From: MFD04580-c1 sp963702995
Lineage (GTDB): Bacteria > Planctomycetota > Phycisphaerae > Tepidisphaerales > Tepidisphaeraceae
Assembly: GCA_963702995.1 (NCBI GenBank)
Contig: OY969783.1
Location: forward strand, 2,232,001 to 2,296,000
DNA length: 64,000 nucleotides
Direction: 5' to 3'
How positions within the stretch are numbered: the stretch's first letter is position 1; every line of letters begins with the position of its first letter. The notes beneath the pieces are model-generated. The model had not been told where the DNA came from. It saw only the letters and a program-made list of their open reading frames with translations, and searched no databases. Of this stretch, positions 6,593 through 15,260 are shown one piece after another. Made by a program: the position numbers and the translations under genes.

Positions 6593-8920
6593 TTGATTAA
6601 ATCTGGAGTGGCGCGCGGGATTGTGTTGGCGGCCGCTCTTGCCGCCCTGCTGGTTTCGACGCGTCTATTCGCCGCCGATCCGCCCGCCCCGACGCCGGGG
6701 ATTGCGAAGTGGGCGCCGTTTGGCAACGGTGTAGCCCTGACCCTCTCCGACGGCCGCATCGTTCAGCTGACCGCTCGATCGCCGTTGGCCGTGCGATTGT
6801 CGTGGGGCGCCGAGCGGGCCGGCAAGTCAGCCGACTGGGCGATCGTTCCGTCACCCGCAGACATGAGCGACGTGAAGGTGGAGGAAGCGGGCGGGCAGGT
6901 CGTGCTCTCGACCTCGCAACTCAGAGTGACCACGCCCGTTACCAAACTGGATCTTCAGGTCTTCTATACCGGCCAGGGTGACACGCGGCACGTGATGGCC
7001 CTCCCCCTACAGCCCGGCGCGCCGTTGCGGCTCGACTACGGCGCGCACCACGTGATCGTGTACGAAGACGATCGTGATTATGTCTGGTCGTATGCCCCGT
7101 CGGGCACTCGGCTCGAGTTGATCCGGCGCTACACCGAGGCCACCGGCACCGCGCCGATGCCGCCGAAGTGGGTGATGGGGATCGCGTACGGCTGTTACGC
7201 GGATGAAGCGAGCATGCCCCTGGTGGCGGCCAAATGGCGCGAAATGCGCTTGCCGATCGACGCGATCTGGGGCGACGGCGGCGTCTTCAGCGACCGGGCG
7301 ATCAACGACTTCACCACCACCTGGCACACCGAGACCTTCAAGAAGATCCGCGACCAGCACTTCGCCCTGGGCCGGTGGATGATGCCTTCGCTGCGGCCGG
7401 GCTGCACGGACTGGGACGAGTTCTCCGTTCACACTTGGCTGGCGACCGATGCCAAAGGGCAATACCTGCTCGACGGTTTCTGGGGCTCGCCCGTCGGCGG
7501 CTGCATGCCGGACGTGTTCCAGCCCGAAGCTTTCGAAGCGTTCAAGAAATCGCATGCCGCCAATCAGGGCGTCAACGCCGGCTTCAATTTCTTCAAGGAA
7601 GACTACCGCGACGTCCACTATCGTAAGTTCTATTTCAATGGCCACTCGATCGCGGTGGACAAGGGCTTTCACATTCCGATGGACGAGGCGGGCGGGACCG
7701 GGGCGGCGTGGCGGCTGCTGCTGAGCCGCGCCACCTTTGAGGCGACCCGCGACCTGGGCACCGGCGGCCGCCGGGGCTGGCTCGATACCAAGTACCCGGT
7801 CGCCGGCTCGCAGCGATATGCCTGCATCTGGCCCGACGATCACCCGGGCGGCTATAAGGACCTTCGCGACTCGGTTGACCACATGCTGCACTATTCCCGC
7901 TTCGGGATCCCTTGGTATTGCGACGACCTGGGAGGCTATAACCCGAAAGTCGCCCCGACCAAGGAGCTCTACCTCCGCTGGTTCCAGTACGGCGTCTTCA
8001 CGCCGTGGCCGACGCTTTTCGGCAAGCCCCAGTCGGGCACGCGCGTCCCCTGGGAATATGATGCCGACACCGTCGCCATCTTCCGAAAGTACGATGAACT
8101 GCGCTACCGGCTGATCCCCTATCTCTACACGTCTGCCTACGAAGCCCATACGACCGGGCGTCCGATCGCGGTCCCGCTCGATATGGCCTACCCGGATGAT
8201 CCGGCGCTCAAGGCGCCCGACGGCCACCCGGCGACGGCGAACTATCTCTACGGCCGCCAGTTCCTGATTGCACCGATCGGGCAGCCGGGGCAGACGTCGG
8301 CATCGGTCTACCTGCCGGTGGGGGATGACTGGGTGGAATACCAGACCGGCCGCTATCACCACGGCGGCGAGACGGCCGCCATGGAGACGCTGCTCGAGTC
8401 GTACCCAATCTTCGTGAAGGCCGGCGCGATCATCCCTATGGGCGTTGCCGACAAGCAGCACGTGGGCGACGGCGGCCTGGTGGATCAGGCGATCACCTGG
8501 GACATCTACCCCGCCCACCCCGCCGCCGGCCGCACGGTTGAAAGCGCGTTCAACCTCTACGAAGACGACGGCACGAGCGACGCGTACGACCACGGCCAGT
8601 TTGGCATCACGCGGGTGGCGGCCACGTTCGGCGGCGCAAAGGGGATCACGATCGACCAGTCGGCGACCGAGGGGAAGTTCGACGGCAAGCCCACCCGCCG
8701 CCCGTACACGTTCATCCTTCACGACATCGACCACGCCCCGGCCGCCGTCCGACTCGGGGCGGCCGTCTTGGCGCCGCTCCGGGCGCCGGTCACGGCACCG
8801 ACGACTCGCCCGGCGGCCAGCCTCGAGCAGGGGTTTGCGTTCGACGCATCGACGCGGACGGTAAGGGCCCAGGTGAACAGCGATACGGACGCGGTGGTTC
8901 ACCTGAGCGTGCAACCGTGA
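6593..8920 (+). CDS. Secreted glycoside hydrolase family 31 (alpha-glucosidase/xylosidase type)
   Basis: About 775 residues. A signal peptide (hydrophobic residues 8-24, ending STRLFAAD) points to export. A beta-sandwich N-terminal domain precedes a GH31 TIM barrel, beginning near MPPKWVMGIAYGC. The region YCDDLGGYNPKVAPTKELY is the GH31 acid/base segment, followed by RWFQYGVFTPWPTLFG; the nucleophile strand is less canonical (NFFKEDYRD). The C-terminal region (NLYEDDGTSDAYDHGQF) is the usual GH31 beta domain. The enzyme releases alpha-linked sugars, substrate not predictable. The start is uncertain: TTG at 6593 gives a clean signal peptide, whereas the GTG at 6401 would translate through the repeat element. 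Confidence 0.9.
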   Translation: MIKSGVARGIVLAAALAALLVSTRLFAADPPAPTPGIAKWAPFGNGVALTLSDGRIVQLTARSPLAVRLSWGAERAGKSADWAIVPSPADMSDVKVEEAGGQVVLSTSQLRVTTPVTKLDLQVFYTGQGDTRHVMALPLQPGAPLRLDYGAHHVIVYEDDRDYVWSYAPSGTRLELIRRYTEATGTAPMPPKWVMGIAYGCYADEASMPLVAAKWREMRLPIDAIWGDGGVFSDRAINDFTTTWHTETFKKIRDQHFALGRWMMPSLRPGCTDWDEFSVHTWLATDAKGQYLLDGFWGSPVGGCMPDVFQPEAFEAFKKSHAANQGVNAGFNFFKEDYRDVHYRKFYFNGHSIAVDKGFHIPMDEAGGTGAAWRLLLSRATFEATRDLGTGGRRGWLDTKYPVAGSQRYACIWPDDHPGGYKDLRDSVDHMLHYSRFGIPWYCDDLGGYNPKVAPTKELYLRWFQYGVFTPWPTLFGKPQSGTRVPWEYDADTVAIFRKYDELRYRLIPYLYTSAYEAHTTGRPIAVPLDMAYPDDPALKAPDGHPATANYLYGRQFLIAPIGQPGQTSASVYLPVGDDWVEYQTGRYHHGGETAAMETLLESYPIFVKAGAIIPMGVADKQHVGDGGLVDQAITWDIYPAHPAAGRTVESAFNLYEDDGTSDAYDHGQFGITRVAATFGGAKGITIDQSATEGKFDGKPTRRPYTFILHDIDHAPAAVRLGAAVLAPLRAPVTAPTTRPAASLEQGFAFDASTRTVRAQVNSDTDAVVHLSVQP

Positions 8921-8982
8921 CGCGTCAGCCATATCTGAATGAGAAGGTTGCCAAGGTTTGGCGGCCGTGGGAAAATCTGGAC

Positions 8983-9279
8983 ATGGCGAGCGACCCACAG
9001 ATAGTAACCATGAACGTCTCGCTTCCCCGCCCACTGAAGCAGTATGTGGACCATAGAGTTTCATCCGGCATCTACGGCTCGGCCAGCGAGTTTGTCCGCG
9101 AGGCGATTCGCGAAAAGCTCGACCGCGACAAGGAGCGGGCGGATTCGAAGAGAGAATTGACCGACAAGTTGCTCGAAGGGCTGGGCAGTGGAGAGCCGGT
9201 CCCTTACCGAAGCGGGCAATTTGAGCGAAAGAAAGCAGCCTTGACACGCAAAGCTGCCTCGGGGCGAACTCGGTCGTGA
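8983..9279 (+). CDS. parD: ParD-like antitoxin (ribbon-helix-helix)
   Basis: About 98 residues. The N-terminal part (TMNVSLPRPLKQYVDHRVSSGIY, then SASEFVREAIREKL) is the ribbon-helix-helix DNA-binding fold of ParD/CopG antitoxins; the charged tail would bind and neutralise the toxin. The stop codon overlaps the toxin start by four bases (GTGA), which is typical translational coupling. The pair normally represses its own promoter. The ATG at 8983 is used; an in-frame frame opening at 8917 would overlap the end of the GH31 gene. Confidence 0.88.
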   Translation: MASDPQIVTMNVSLPRPLKQYVDHRVSSGIYGSASEFVREAIREKLDRDKERADSKRELTDKLLEGLGSGEPVPYRSGQFERKKAALTRKAASGRTRS

Positions 9280-9602
9280 CCTACACGCTGACGGTCTTTC
9301 CCGCGGCCGCGAGGGATGTTGACGCTGCCGTTGCGTTCATCGCCAAGGACAGCCTTCCTTTCGCATTACGGTTCTACGATTCCGTAGACGCCACGTACCT
9401 TCAAATCCGCGAACACCCGAATCGATATCCAAGGTACGAGGCGGACGACGCTCGGCTTGAGGAGCTTCGGAGAAGGTCGGTCGTAAGTTTCCCGAACTTT
9501 TTTGTCTTCTATCGGGTCAATGAACGGAGCGTCGAGGTCATTCGCGTCCTTCACGGCGCGAGAGATATGGCTTCGCTACTGGCAGACCGGGCGAGGCAAT
9601 GA
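9276..9602 (+). CDS. parE: ParE/RelE-family toxin
   Basis: 108 residues, normal size for the family. The fold signature is visible: a first strand (YTLTVFPAAARDVD), the helix AVAFIAKDSLPFALRFYDSV, and the final strands FPNFFVFYRVNERSVEVIRVLHGARD, the classic ParE ending. ParE toxins poison DNA gyrase, while RelE relatives cut mRNA; the sequence is nearer to ParE but I cannot decide the target. It starts with GTG at 9276, overlapping the antitoxin stop. Confidence 0.88.
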   Translation: MTYTLTVFPAAARDVDAAVAFIAKDSLPFALRFYDSVDATYLQIREHPNRYPRYEADDARLEELRRRSVVSFPNFFVFYRVNERSVEVIRVLHGARDMASLLADRARQ

Positions 9603-9620
9603 GCCCGCAGTTTGCGGGCG

Positions 9621-10844
9621 CTATTTCGCTTCCACCCCCGGCGGCGGCGTGGTTGTTATCCGCGCAACGGAACTGCGCGTCACCAGCGGGATCAGGTGGT
9701 GCCTCGCCGACTCGGCGTAAACTCGGGCGGCGTTCGCGGGGTTGAGGCAGTAGTCGATCGTTAGTACCGGCACACCCGCACGGGTCAGGCGGCCGTAGCG
9801 GGCGAGACGCTCGGCGGTGGATTGGCTTCCCTGGGCGAGGTTGGGCTGGTCGCCGTTGGAGGCGTCGTCCCACTCGACGTCGCCGCGGCCGGTGAACCAG
9901 GCGCCTTCGGAAAAGATGCCGTCCACGCAGGCCAGCGCGTCAGCGTTGGAAGGATCGAAGAGCGGAGCATCCTGGGCGACGATTACGGCGGCGGGATTCT
10001 TGGCGAGACAGGAGCTGCGGGCGGCCGCCAGGAGACGGGTCATCTCCCGGGCGGGGTCAACGCCCTGCCGGCGGGCGGCGGCCGCCACGGACGGATCTTC
10101 GTAGGCTTCAACCCAGTCGAGCCAGACGCCGTCAAAGCCGGCGGCCATGGCGCGCGATAGCACGCTCGTCTCGCCCGTGATCGTCAGCGCCTGCCAGCGC
10201 GGGTCCCAGAAGACGACGGGGTAGGTATCGTTCCAGCGGGGGTCGCGGCCGCCGGCGAGGAAGTCGGGGATGCCGGGCTTTCCGCCCACCGGCGCTTTCC
10301 ACGAGCTGGTCCAGTAGGCTTGATCCGTTTCGGCGGCCCCCAGGTCGATGTAGGCGAGAACCAGACGGCCGGGGCGGGCGGCGCGGAGCTCGGCGACGCG
10401 GGCCTTCATGTCGATCCGCTCGCCACCTTTGAGGCTGTTGCCTGAGGGGATGACCAGCAGGTCGTAGCCGCTGTGCGCGAGGCGGCCGAACGCCCCCCAC
10501 CGTTCCAACCCCTGATTCTGGAACATGAATGAGTGAATGCGGGAGAGGGGCGACGCCGGACGCGTGGCGGGCTCGGTTGCGGCTGGGGGCGCTGGTGAGA
10601 GGGAGTGAGTGGGCGTTGGAGCGGCCGCGTGTTGGGGCTCGCAACCAATGCTGGTCAGCAGGGAGACAACGAGAGTAAAGGGAAACAATGAGCGTCGGGC
10701 CGACGCGAAAACGAGCCGCGCCCGTGAGGAAGCGGGCAGTCGCCGTACTCGGTGACTGAGCTTTGTGATCGACCGTTCATGCCCGCCGGCGGCGGGCCTC
10801 GCTTCCCGACGGGCGCGGCTCGTAGATGCGGCGCTGGCTTGCAT
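9621..10844 (-). CDS. GH114/TM1410-like lipoprotein (endo-alpha-1,4-polygalactosaminidase-related)
   Basis: A TIM-barrel protein of the glycoside hydrolase-related family that includes TM1410. Visible blocks: YDLLVIPSGNS, LVLAYIDLGAAE, VVFWDPRWQ, GFDGVWLDWVEAYED and VPVLTIDYCLNP; the Asp and Glu at strand ends fit a catalytic pocket. The N-terminus carries a hydrophobic segment ending LTSIGC, a lipobox, but is preceded by about 65 mostly basic residues, so the real start may be internal. The ATG at 10844 overlaps the desaturase stop (TGATG), which argues for coupled translation with that gene. It would act on a galactosamine-rich exopolysaccharide, or as a binding protein; that is inference. 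Confidence 0.8.
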   Translation of the reverse strand: MQASAASTSRARREARPAAGGHERSITKLSHRVRRLPASSRARLVFASARRSLFPFTLVVSLLTSIGCEPQHAAAPTPTHSLSPAPPAATEPATRPASPLSRIHSFMFQNQGLERWGAFGRLAHSGYDLLVIPSGNSLKGGERIDMKARVAELRAARPGRLVLAYIDLGAAETDQAYWTSSWKAPVGGKPGIPDFLAGGRDPRWNDTYPVVFWDPRWQALTITGETSVLSRAMAAGFDGVWLDWVEAYEDPSVAAAARRQGVDPAREMTRLLAAARSSCLAKNPAAVIVAQDAPLFDPSNADALACVDGIFSEGAWFTGRGDVEWDDASNGDQPNLAQGSQSTAERLARYGRLTRAGVPVLTIDYCLNPANAARVYAESARHHLIPLVTRSSVARITTTPPPGVEAK

Positions 10845-11875
10845 CACCCCGCGACTTGAGCCCCCGACGGCGCCGAGGCCGTGAGCGAAGACGGTTCCGG
10901 CGGGTGGGCCGCGGCCCGGGCTTGCTCGCGCTTGAGGCGACGCTCGCGGTTGTACTCGCGCAGGCCTCGGTCGAAGAAGCCGAAGACGTGCGGCGGCTTG
11001 ATCACGCGGACGCCCGCTTTGCGCTGCTCTTCGACGATCCGATCGCGCAGCTCGCGCATCTTCGTCCAGTGCATGCTGGGGCGATAGTGGTGCTCGGCGT
11101 GATAGCCATTGTTGAACCAGACGACGTTGTACAGCCAGTGATAGCTGCTCACGCCCCAGGCGATCGGCATGTCCGGGTTGCCGCCGTAATGGCGGAAGTA
11201 CCCGTTCAACATCGAGAGGCAGTGCCCCAGGTAGTAGAACGGAAGAAAGTAGAGCATGAATCGCCAGTTCAGAAAGAAACCGACGATGGCAAAGGCGGTG
11301 GTGAGAGCGGTCTCGAAGATGCCCCAGTACCCTTCGGCGACGCTCTTGCGCTTGATGTCCCGGTAGGTGCGGCGGACATCTTCTCGAAAGTAGCCCAGGA
11401 ACGTGTAGGTCCAGATGTTCTCCGGCTCGCCGTCGTGGCCGTGCTGGTAGATCGAGATCCAGTCGATCGTCTCGCCGTCGGCGTCGGGGCGGTCACTGTT
11501 GCCCATGTGATGGCGGCGATGGACACAGTCGTAAAAGATCTGCGAGAAGCCGCAATCGAGCGACTCAAGAACGCTGAACAGCCGGTTCAGCAGCGGCGAC
11601 TTGAAGTAAGGGTTATGGATGAAGTTGTGGCTGATGCCGTTGATGTTCCAGGAAATGCTGAACGCGTAGACGACCCCCGCGACGCCCAGCAGCCACCACG
11701 GAGCGGTCGGCACGTACTTGAAGGGCGCGACGCTCTTCCACGGCGCGTGAGGGAACGAAAAGAACATCGCCATGATGAACAGGCCATGGATCACCGCGAA
11801 GATCACCGGGACGATGTCCCAGTAAGTATGCGCCATCAGGATCGCCGGGACGTGTTTTTTTCGTTCGACAGCCAT
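10844..11875 (-). CDS. Membrane fatty acid desaturase
   Basis: Integral-membrane di-iron desaturase/hydroxylase, about 343 residues. The three His boxes are intact: HNFIHN from residue 83, HRRHH at 119-123 and HAEHH at 259-263, with four or so membrane segments between them. Such enzymes introduce a double bond or hydroxyl into an acyl chain, using oxygen and an electron donor. The ATG at 11875 is preferred to an upstream in-frame start because that would overlap the neighbouring gene. It is in the middle of the minus-strand cluster, 41 bases after a small membrane protein and overlapping the GH114-like gene, suggesting that the cluster's product carries a modified acyl chain. Confidence 0.92.
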   Translation of the reverse strand: MAVERKKHVPAILMAHTYWDIVPVIFAVIHGLFIMAMFFSFPHAPWKSVAPFKYVPTAPWWLLGVAGVVYAFSISWNINGISHNFIHNPYFKSPLLNRLFSVLESLDCGFSQIFYDCVHRRHHMGNSDRPDADGETIDWISIYQHGHDGEPENIWTYTFLGYFREDVRRTYRDIKRKSVAEGYWGIFETALTTAFAIVGFFLNWRFMLYFLPFYYLGHCLSMLNGYFRHYGGNPDMPIAWGVSSYHWLYNVVWFNNGYHAEHHYRPSMHWTKMRELRDRIVEEQRKAGVRVIKPPHVFGFFDRGLREYNRERRLKREQARAAAHPPEPSSLTASAPSGAQVAG

Positions 11876-11916
11876 GTCGTCATTCCTGCATAAGGGATCG
11901 AAGAAACGCGCCTTCT

Positions 11917-12375
11917 TCAGGCGTGCTTTTCGGCCGCGGCGTTGTTCCTCGGGGCGTGCCCCATGGGCCCCAGGATGATCCCGCCGCACATGATAAGGAT
12001 GGACCCGACCCAGATCGGCCAGGTCAGCCGCTCGCCCAGGATCACCACCGCGCCGAGCAGCGTGAGCGGGTAGTTGAGGCTGCTCATCGGGTACGCGATG
12101 CTGATGTCAACGGTAGACAGGATCCGCGTCCACGTCCACAGTTGGATCGGCCCTAACGCCAGTGCCGCCCAGGCCCACGGGTGAGTCAGCAGGCTCATAT
12201 AAAAACGGCCGGCGCCCTCGCCCCCCGTCATCGCCCCGGCTTTGCTGCTGGCGACTTTTTCAAGCAGGAAGGCCGACACGTCCAGCAGGAGCAGCAACCC
12301 GAGCAGATGGTACGGGATCGCCATGCGGCCGGTTCGGGTCGGAAGGGTCGGCTTGGTTTCTAAGATTTCAGTCAC
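11917..12375 (-). CDS. SMR/EamA-type small membrane transporter subunit, second of a pair
   Basis: About 152 residues with four predicted membrane segments: LLGLLLLLDVSAFLLE, the WAWAALALGPIQLW region, MSSLNYPLTLLGAVVILGE, and WPIWVGSILIMCGGIILG. The motif SSLNYPLTLLGAVVILGERLTWPIWVG matches the end of drug/metabolite superfamily repeats. Together with the next-upstream 116-residue protein it looks like a heterodimeric pair similar in plan to ArnE/ArnF lipid flippases. It begins with GTG at 12375; ATG at 12324 is an alternative. The substrate is unknown, but the context suggests export or flipping of a lipid-linked product. Confidence 0.8.
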   Translation of the reverse strand: MTEILETKPTLPTRTGRMAIPYHLLGLLLLLDVSAFLLEKVASSKAGAMTGGEGAGRFYMSLLTHPWAWAALALGPIQLWTWTRILSTVDISIAYPMSSLNYPLTLLGAVVILGERLTWPIWVGSILIMCGGIILGPMGHAPRNNAAAEKHA

Positions 12376-12420
12376 AATCAGCCAATCAGGTCTCGGGAAT
12401 GCGTCATCGCGGGCGAACCT

Positions 12421-12771
12421 TTAGCCGAAGATCTCGTTTCCTCTTTCGCTGGCCGCCACCAGAACAACGCCGGCCACGACCAGGCATGTGCCGAGCCATC
12501 GCTTGCGGTCAACCGGTTCATTGAACATCAGCCGCCCGACCAGGGCCACCGCGATGTAGGACGAGCCCATCAGCGGCAGTGCGACGCCGAGGGGCAGGAA
12601 TCGAAGCAGCAGATACCAGAGCGCCATCCGGCACACGTGGATGGCGATCGCCGGGACGACGCATACGGCGTATTGCGCCCCTTTGCGCCGCCCACCCAGC
12701 CGATAGAGCACCTGCTCCGCGGTCTCGCCTGCGATGCAACCGATCACCAGGAGGAACGTTATAAGCGTCAT
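12421..12771 (-). CDS. SMR/EamA-type small membrane transporter subunit, first of a pair
   Basis: 116 residues with four membrane segments, the size of a small multidrug-resistance type protein. The sequence MGSSYIAVALVGRLMFNEPVDRKRWLGTCLVVAGVVLV is the conserved second half of the family. The ATG at 12771 overlaps the stop of the upstream ureohydrolase gene by four bases, so the two are probably translated together. A second member follows 45 bases downstream, giving the paired-transporter arrangement. Confidence 0.82.
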   Translation of the reverse strand: MTLITFLLVIGCIAGETAEQVLYRLGGRRKGAQYAVCVVPAIAIHVCRMALWYLLLRFLPLGVALPLMGSSYIAVALVGRLMFNEPVDRKRWLGTCLVVAGVVLVAASERGNEIFG

Positions 12772-13769
12772 CGCGGCGACCCGCCGAGGGACGGCGCCAG
12801 CATGGCCGGCATCGCCACGCCGGGCGGCCCGGGTATGGAGACTCCGAAAGCGTCGAGAATGGCCAGGTTGGCCCTGCGATTCAAGGCGGCCGCCGCCTCG
12901 CTCCAGGCGGGCCCTTTGGAGAAGAAGCGACCCGCGTCGAGCCGTTTCCAGAGGCCTGCCAGCGGCTTGGGCGCCCGATCACCGCAGACATCGGCGCCGA
13001 CGATGATGCACTTGGAATCGAGCATTCGCACGCCGCTCGTCAGCTCGTTAAGCGTCATCTCCCCTTGTTCCCAGTCGGGCGCGGAATCGGCGTCGCGGAG
13101 GACGTCCTTGTCGATGCTTACGTAGACGCGCTGGCCGGCGAGCCGCTCGGCCGTCTCCCGAAAGATCGCTTCTGCGCCGTTCTTCTCGATCGTGCGGAAC
13201 GTGTATTCCGTCCCCCAGGGCCGGAGCCGCGCAGCGCCGTCCATTGGCTCGCGCGGCCAGAGCATCGGCACGCGGACCCGCGCGATCCTGTGCGGGTGCA
13301 ACGTGATGCGGCCGCTGGCGAGGTCGTTCGTGGGCGATCTGTAAAAGCGACGCCAACGGACGTCGGGGCTGTTCTGCCCGATCAGGGTCACCGTCCGCAG
13401 GCCGGGAAGCTGCAGCGCCGCGGAGAGCCAGTTCCCGCAGTGGTGCGTCGGCTTCTCGCGGAACCAGTCGGGGTGGTTGTCAACCAGGACGAGGTGGAAC
13501 GGATCGACGTCCGGCGGCAGCGTACCCAGGAGGCTAAGCGTGACGTGATGGAAGTCCCCGGAACCGGTAAAGGCCAGCCAGCGGCCCGGCCGCCCCGCGC
13601 GGAGCCAATTGATGTAGCCGACCAGCGCCGTCTCACCCGACCCTTTGGCGTAAAGGCGCACGCGCCGGCCGAGCGGCCGGGCGCGCGTCGCGTCGGACGG
13701 GTCGATCAGGTGGTCGCCAAGAGGCTTGCTCCCGTCGAGGTCGATCACGATCGGGTTCAGCGAGGACAT
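12768..13769 (-). CDS. Ureohydrolase (arginase/agmatinase fold) protein
   Basis: About 333 residues. Metal-binding motifs of the arginase fold are visible: DNHPD (Asp97, His99, Asp101) corresponds to DAHxD, and SIDKD (Asp220, Asp222) to SxDxD, followed by PDWEQGEMTLNEL, where arginases have PGTGTPxxGGLT. The GSGDFHHV block near residue 70 corresponds to the GGDHS region. Arginase-like enzymes remove urea from guanidino compounds using two Mn ions; some members act on formimino groups or are not hydrolases. It overlaps the acyltransferase gene upstream by 13 bases and the SMR gene downstream by four, so it is a true member of the cluster. The substrate is unknown. Confidence 0.82.
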   Translation of the reverse strand: MSSLNPIVIDLDGSKPLGDHLIDPSDATRARPLGRRVRLYAKGSGETALVGYINWLRAGRPGRWLAFTGSGDFHHVTLSLLGTLPPDVDPFHLVLVDNHPDWFREKPTHHCGNWLSAALQLPGLRTVTLIGQNSPDVRWRRFYRSPTNDLASGRITLHPHRIARVRVPMLWPREPMDGAARLRPWGTEYTFRTIEKNGAEAIFRETAERLAGQRVYVSIDKDVLRDADSAPDWEQGEMTLNELTSGVRMLDSKCIIVGADVCGDRAPKPLAGLWKRLDAGRFFSKGPAWSEAAAALNRRANLAILDAFGVSIPGPPGVAMPAMLAPSLGGSPR

Positions 13770-15082
13770 GACGCTCCTCCCCCGGACGCCGTCGCCACGG
13801 CGACTGCGTCAAGGGAAGAAGCCAGCCGCTCCATTTTCAGTTCACCTGGCCCCGCCGCGGTGCGCGATGGGGAGCATTGGGCCGCCGGGCGGGAGGCGGC
13901 CGCCGTCGATGGATCGTCACTTCGATCCGTCTCGCCTGCCCAGCCGGTGCCGAGCGTCGCCGCCGGCACATCGATCGCCGGCCGATAGGCGAGCAGCGGG
14001 CGCAGCCGCGCCAGGGCCCAGTGGATAACCGGGTTGGTGTGCCGAAAGAGCGTCAGACTGGGAAGGAACTGGGCGCCCAGGCGGGCCTTGGTCCCCTCGG
14101 CGCCGGGGCCGGCGTGGTAGACCGGAATGCCAGAGGCGACGCAATACCGGACATTTTCAACCCAGGAGATGAAGTAGAGGTTGTACTTGCGCCCCAGCGC
14201 TTCGTCGGCGCAGAAGTACTTATCGACCAGGCTGTCCCCCTGCCGCACGAGCAGGTTAAACGCGAGCAGCCGGTCGCCCAGGAAGTAGAAAACGTACTCG
14301 GCGCCGGGCACGGCGTCGCAGGCCCGCAGGAAGAACGTGCGGCGGTGGGCGCCGAACGACATGTCGGCCCGCTCGACGGTCGATCGGTAGAGCGCCTCGA
14401 TCTGATCGATCCAGGCGGCCGGATCGCGGGTGCGCTGAATGCGGACGCTTTCCGCTTCCCGCTGTTTTCGACGCAGGTCCTTTCGGGCGTTCTTGGAGAG
14501 GCTGGAAAGGTAAGCTTCCACGTTCTTGAACGGGAGCGCCAGCCGCCCACAGGGGAAGGTGTCGATCCGGGCGAACCGCGACATCGGGCCGGGCGGGAGC
14601 CACCGAGCGCTGTCGGGCGTGAAGCTCAACAGGACGATCACCTTGGCGGAAATCCGCCGGGCGAGGGCGTTTAACTCCGCGAGCGCGAGAGACCAGGCGT
14701 GCCGAAGCGTGTCGAGCGGGGCGTCCGGGTCGATCCCGACCGCGCCCCATTCCCCTTCGACAAACCCGACGCCCAGCAGCCGCGGGTGAAAGGGCGAGCG
14801 CACGAGGCGCGACAGGGCACGGACGATCGTGGCGGCCGCCCCGTCAAGCAGGCCGTGGAGCGCGAACTCCACGTCAAACAGAGGGATGAGCAGGATCGGC
14901 ATCGCGGCGAGGGAGTCCGAGTCGGTGACCACGATGCTTCGAAACGAAAACCCGTCCATGCCGCAGGATTGCACCAGTCGGACCAGTTCAAACGGGTCGG
15001 GGTGCCCCGGGAACAGGCGCGCCCACTGCTCCCCGGAGACCGGGTCGAGTCGATCGTGAACATGGGCTATCAGCTCTGGCAT
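13757..15082 (-). CDS. GNAT-superfamily N-acyltransferase (FemAB/BioF2-like)
   Basis: About 441 residues. The central part (roughly 150-350) matches the FemAB-like or Acetyltransf_6 fold: the basic segment SSLSKNARKDLRRKQREAESV, then the acceptor region FFLRACDAVPGAEYVFYFLGDRLLAFNLLVRQGD, and KYFCADEALGRKYNLYFISWVENVRYCVASG, the usual C-terminal GNAT half. Such proteins transfer acyl or aminoacyl groups to amines. The C-terminal 60 residues are low-complexity. The ATG at 15082 is chosen over a TTG three codons upstream. Its end overlaps the ureohydrolase start. Which acyl donor it uses is not visible. Confidence 0.8.
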   Translation of the reverse strand: MPELIAHVHDRLDPVSGEQWARLFPGHPDPFELVRLVQSCGMDGFSFRSIVVTDSDSLAAMPILLIPLFDVEFALHGLLDGAAATIVRALSRLVRSPFHPRLLGVGFVEGEWGAVGIDPDAPLDTLRHAWSLALAELNALARRISAKVIVLLSFTPDSARWLPPGPMSRFARIDTFPCGRLALPFKNVEAYLSSLSKNARKDLRRKQREAESVRIQRTRDPAAWIDQIEALYRSTVERADMSFGAHRRTFFLRACDAVPGAEYVFYFLGDRLLAFNLLVRQGDSLVDKYFCADEALGRKYNLYFISWVENVRYCVASGIPVYHAGPGAEGTKARLGAQFLPSLTLFRHTNPVIHWALARLRPLLAYRPAIDVPAATLGTGWAGETDRSDDPSTAAASRPAAQCSPSRTAAGPGELKMERLASSLDAVAVATASGGGASCPR

Positions 15083-15260
15083 GGAGCGCAAACCTTCGAC
15101 ATCCGTCCGCGGAACCCGGCCTCAAACCCACCAAATGATCGCGCCGCCCCGATCAACGGACGGCACTCGATCCGCGGGCGCCCTGTTGTGGTTATCGGCC
15201 GTGGAGTCGCCGCCGCGTTGAGGCAAACGGCCGGTGCGACCTTCTGAAAAGGCCTCACCC

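Noticed and set aside
7007..9247. 746-codon minus-strand open frame
   Set aside because: It is the shadow of the GH31 gene and the ParD gene; the translation is Arg/Val/Ala-rich with no domain.
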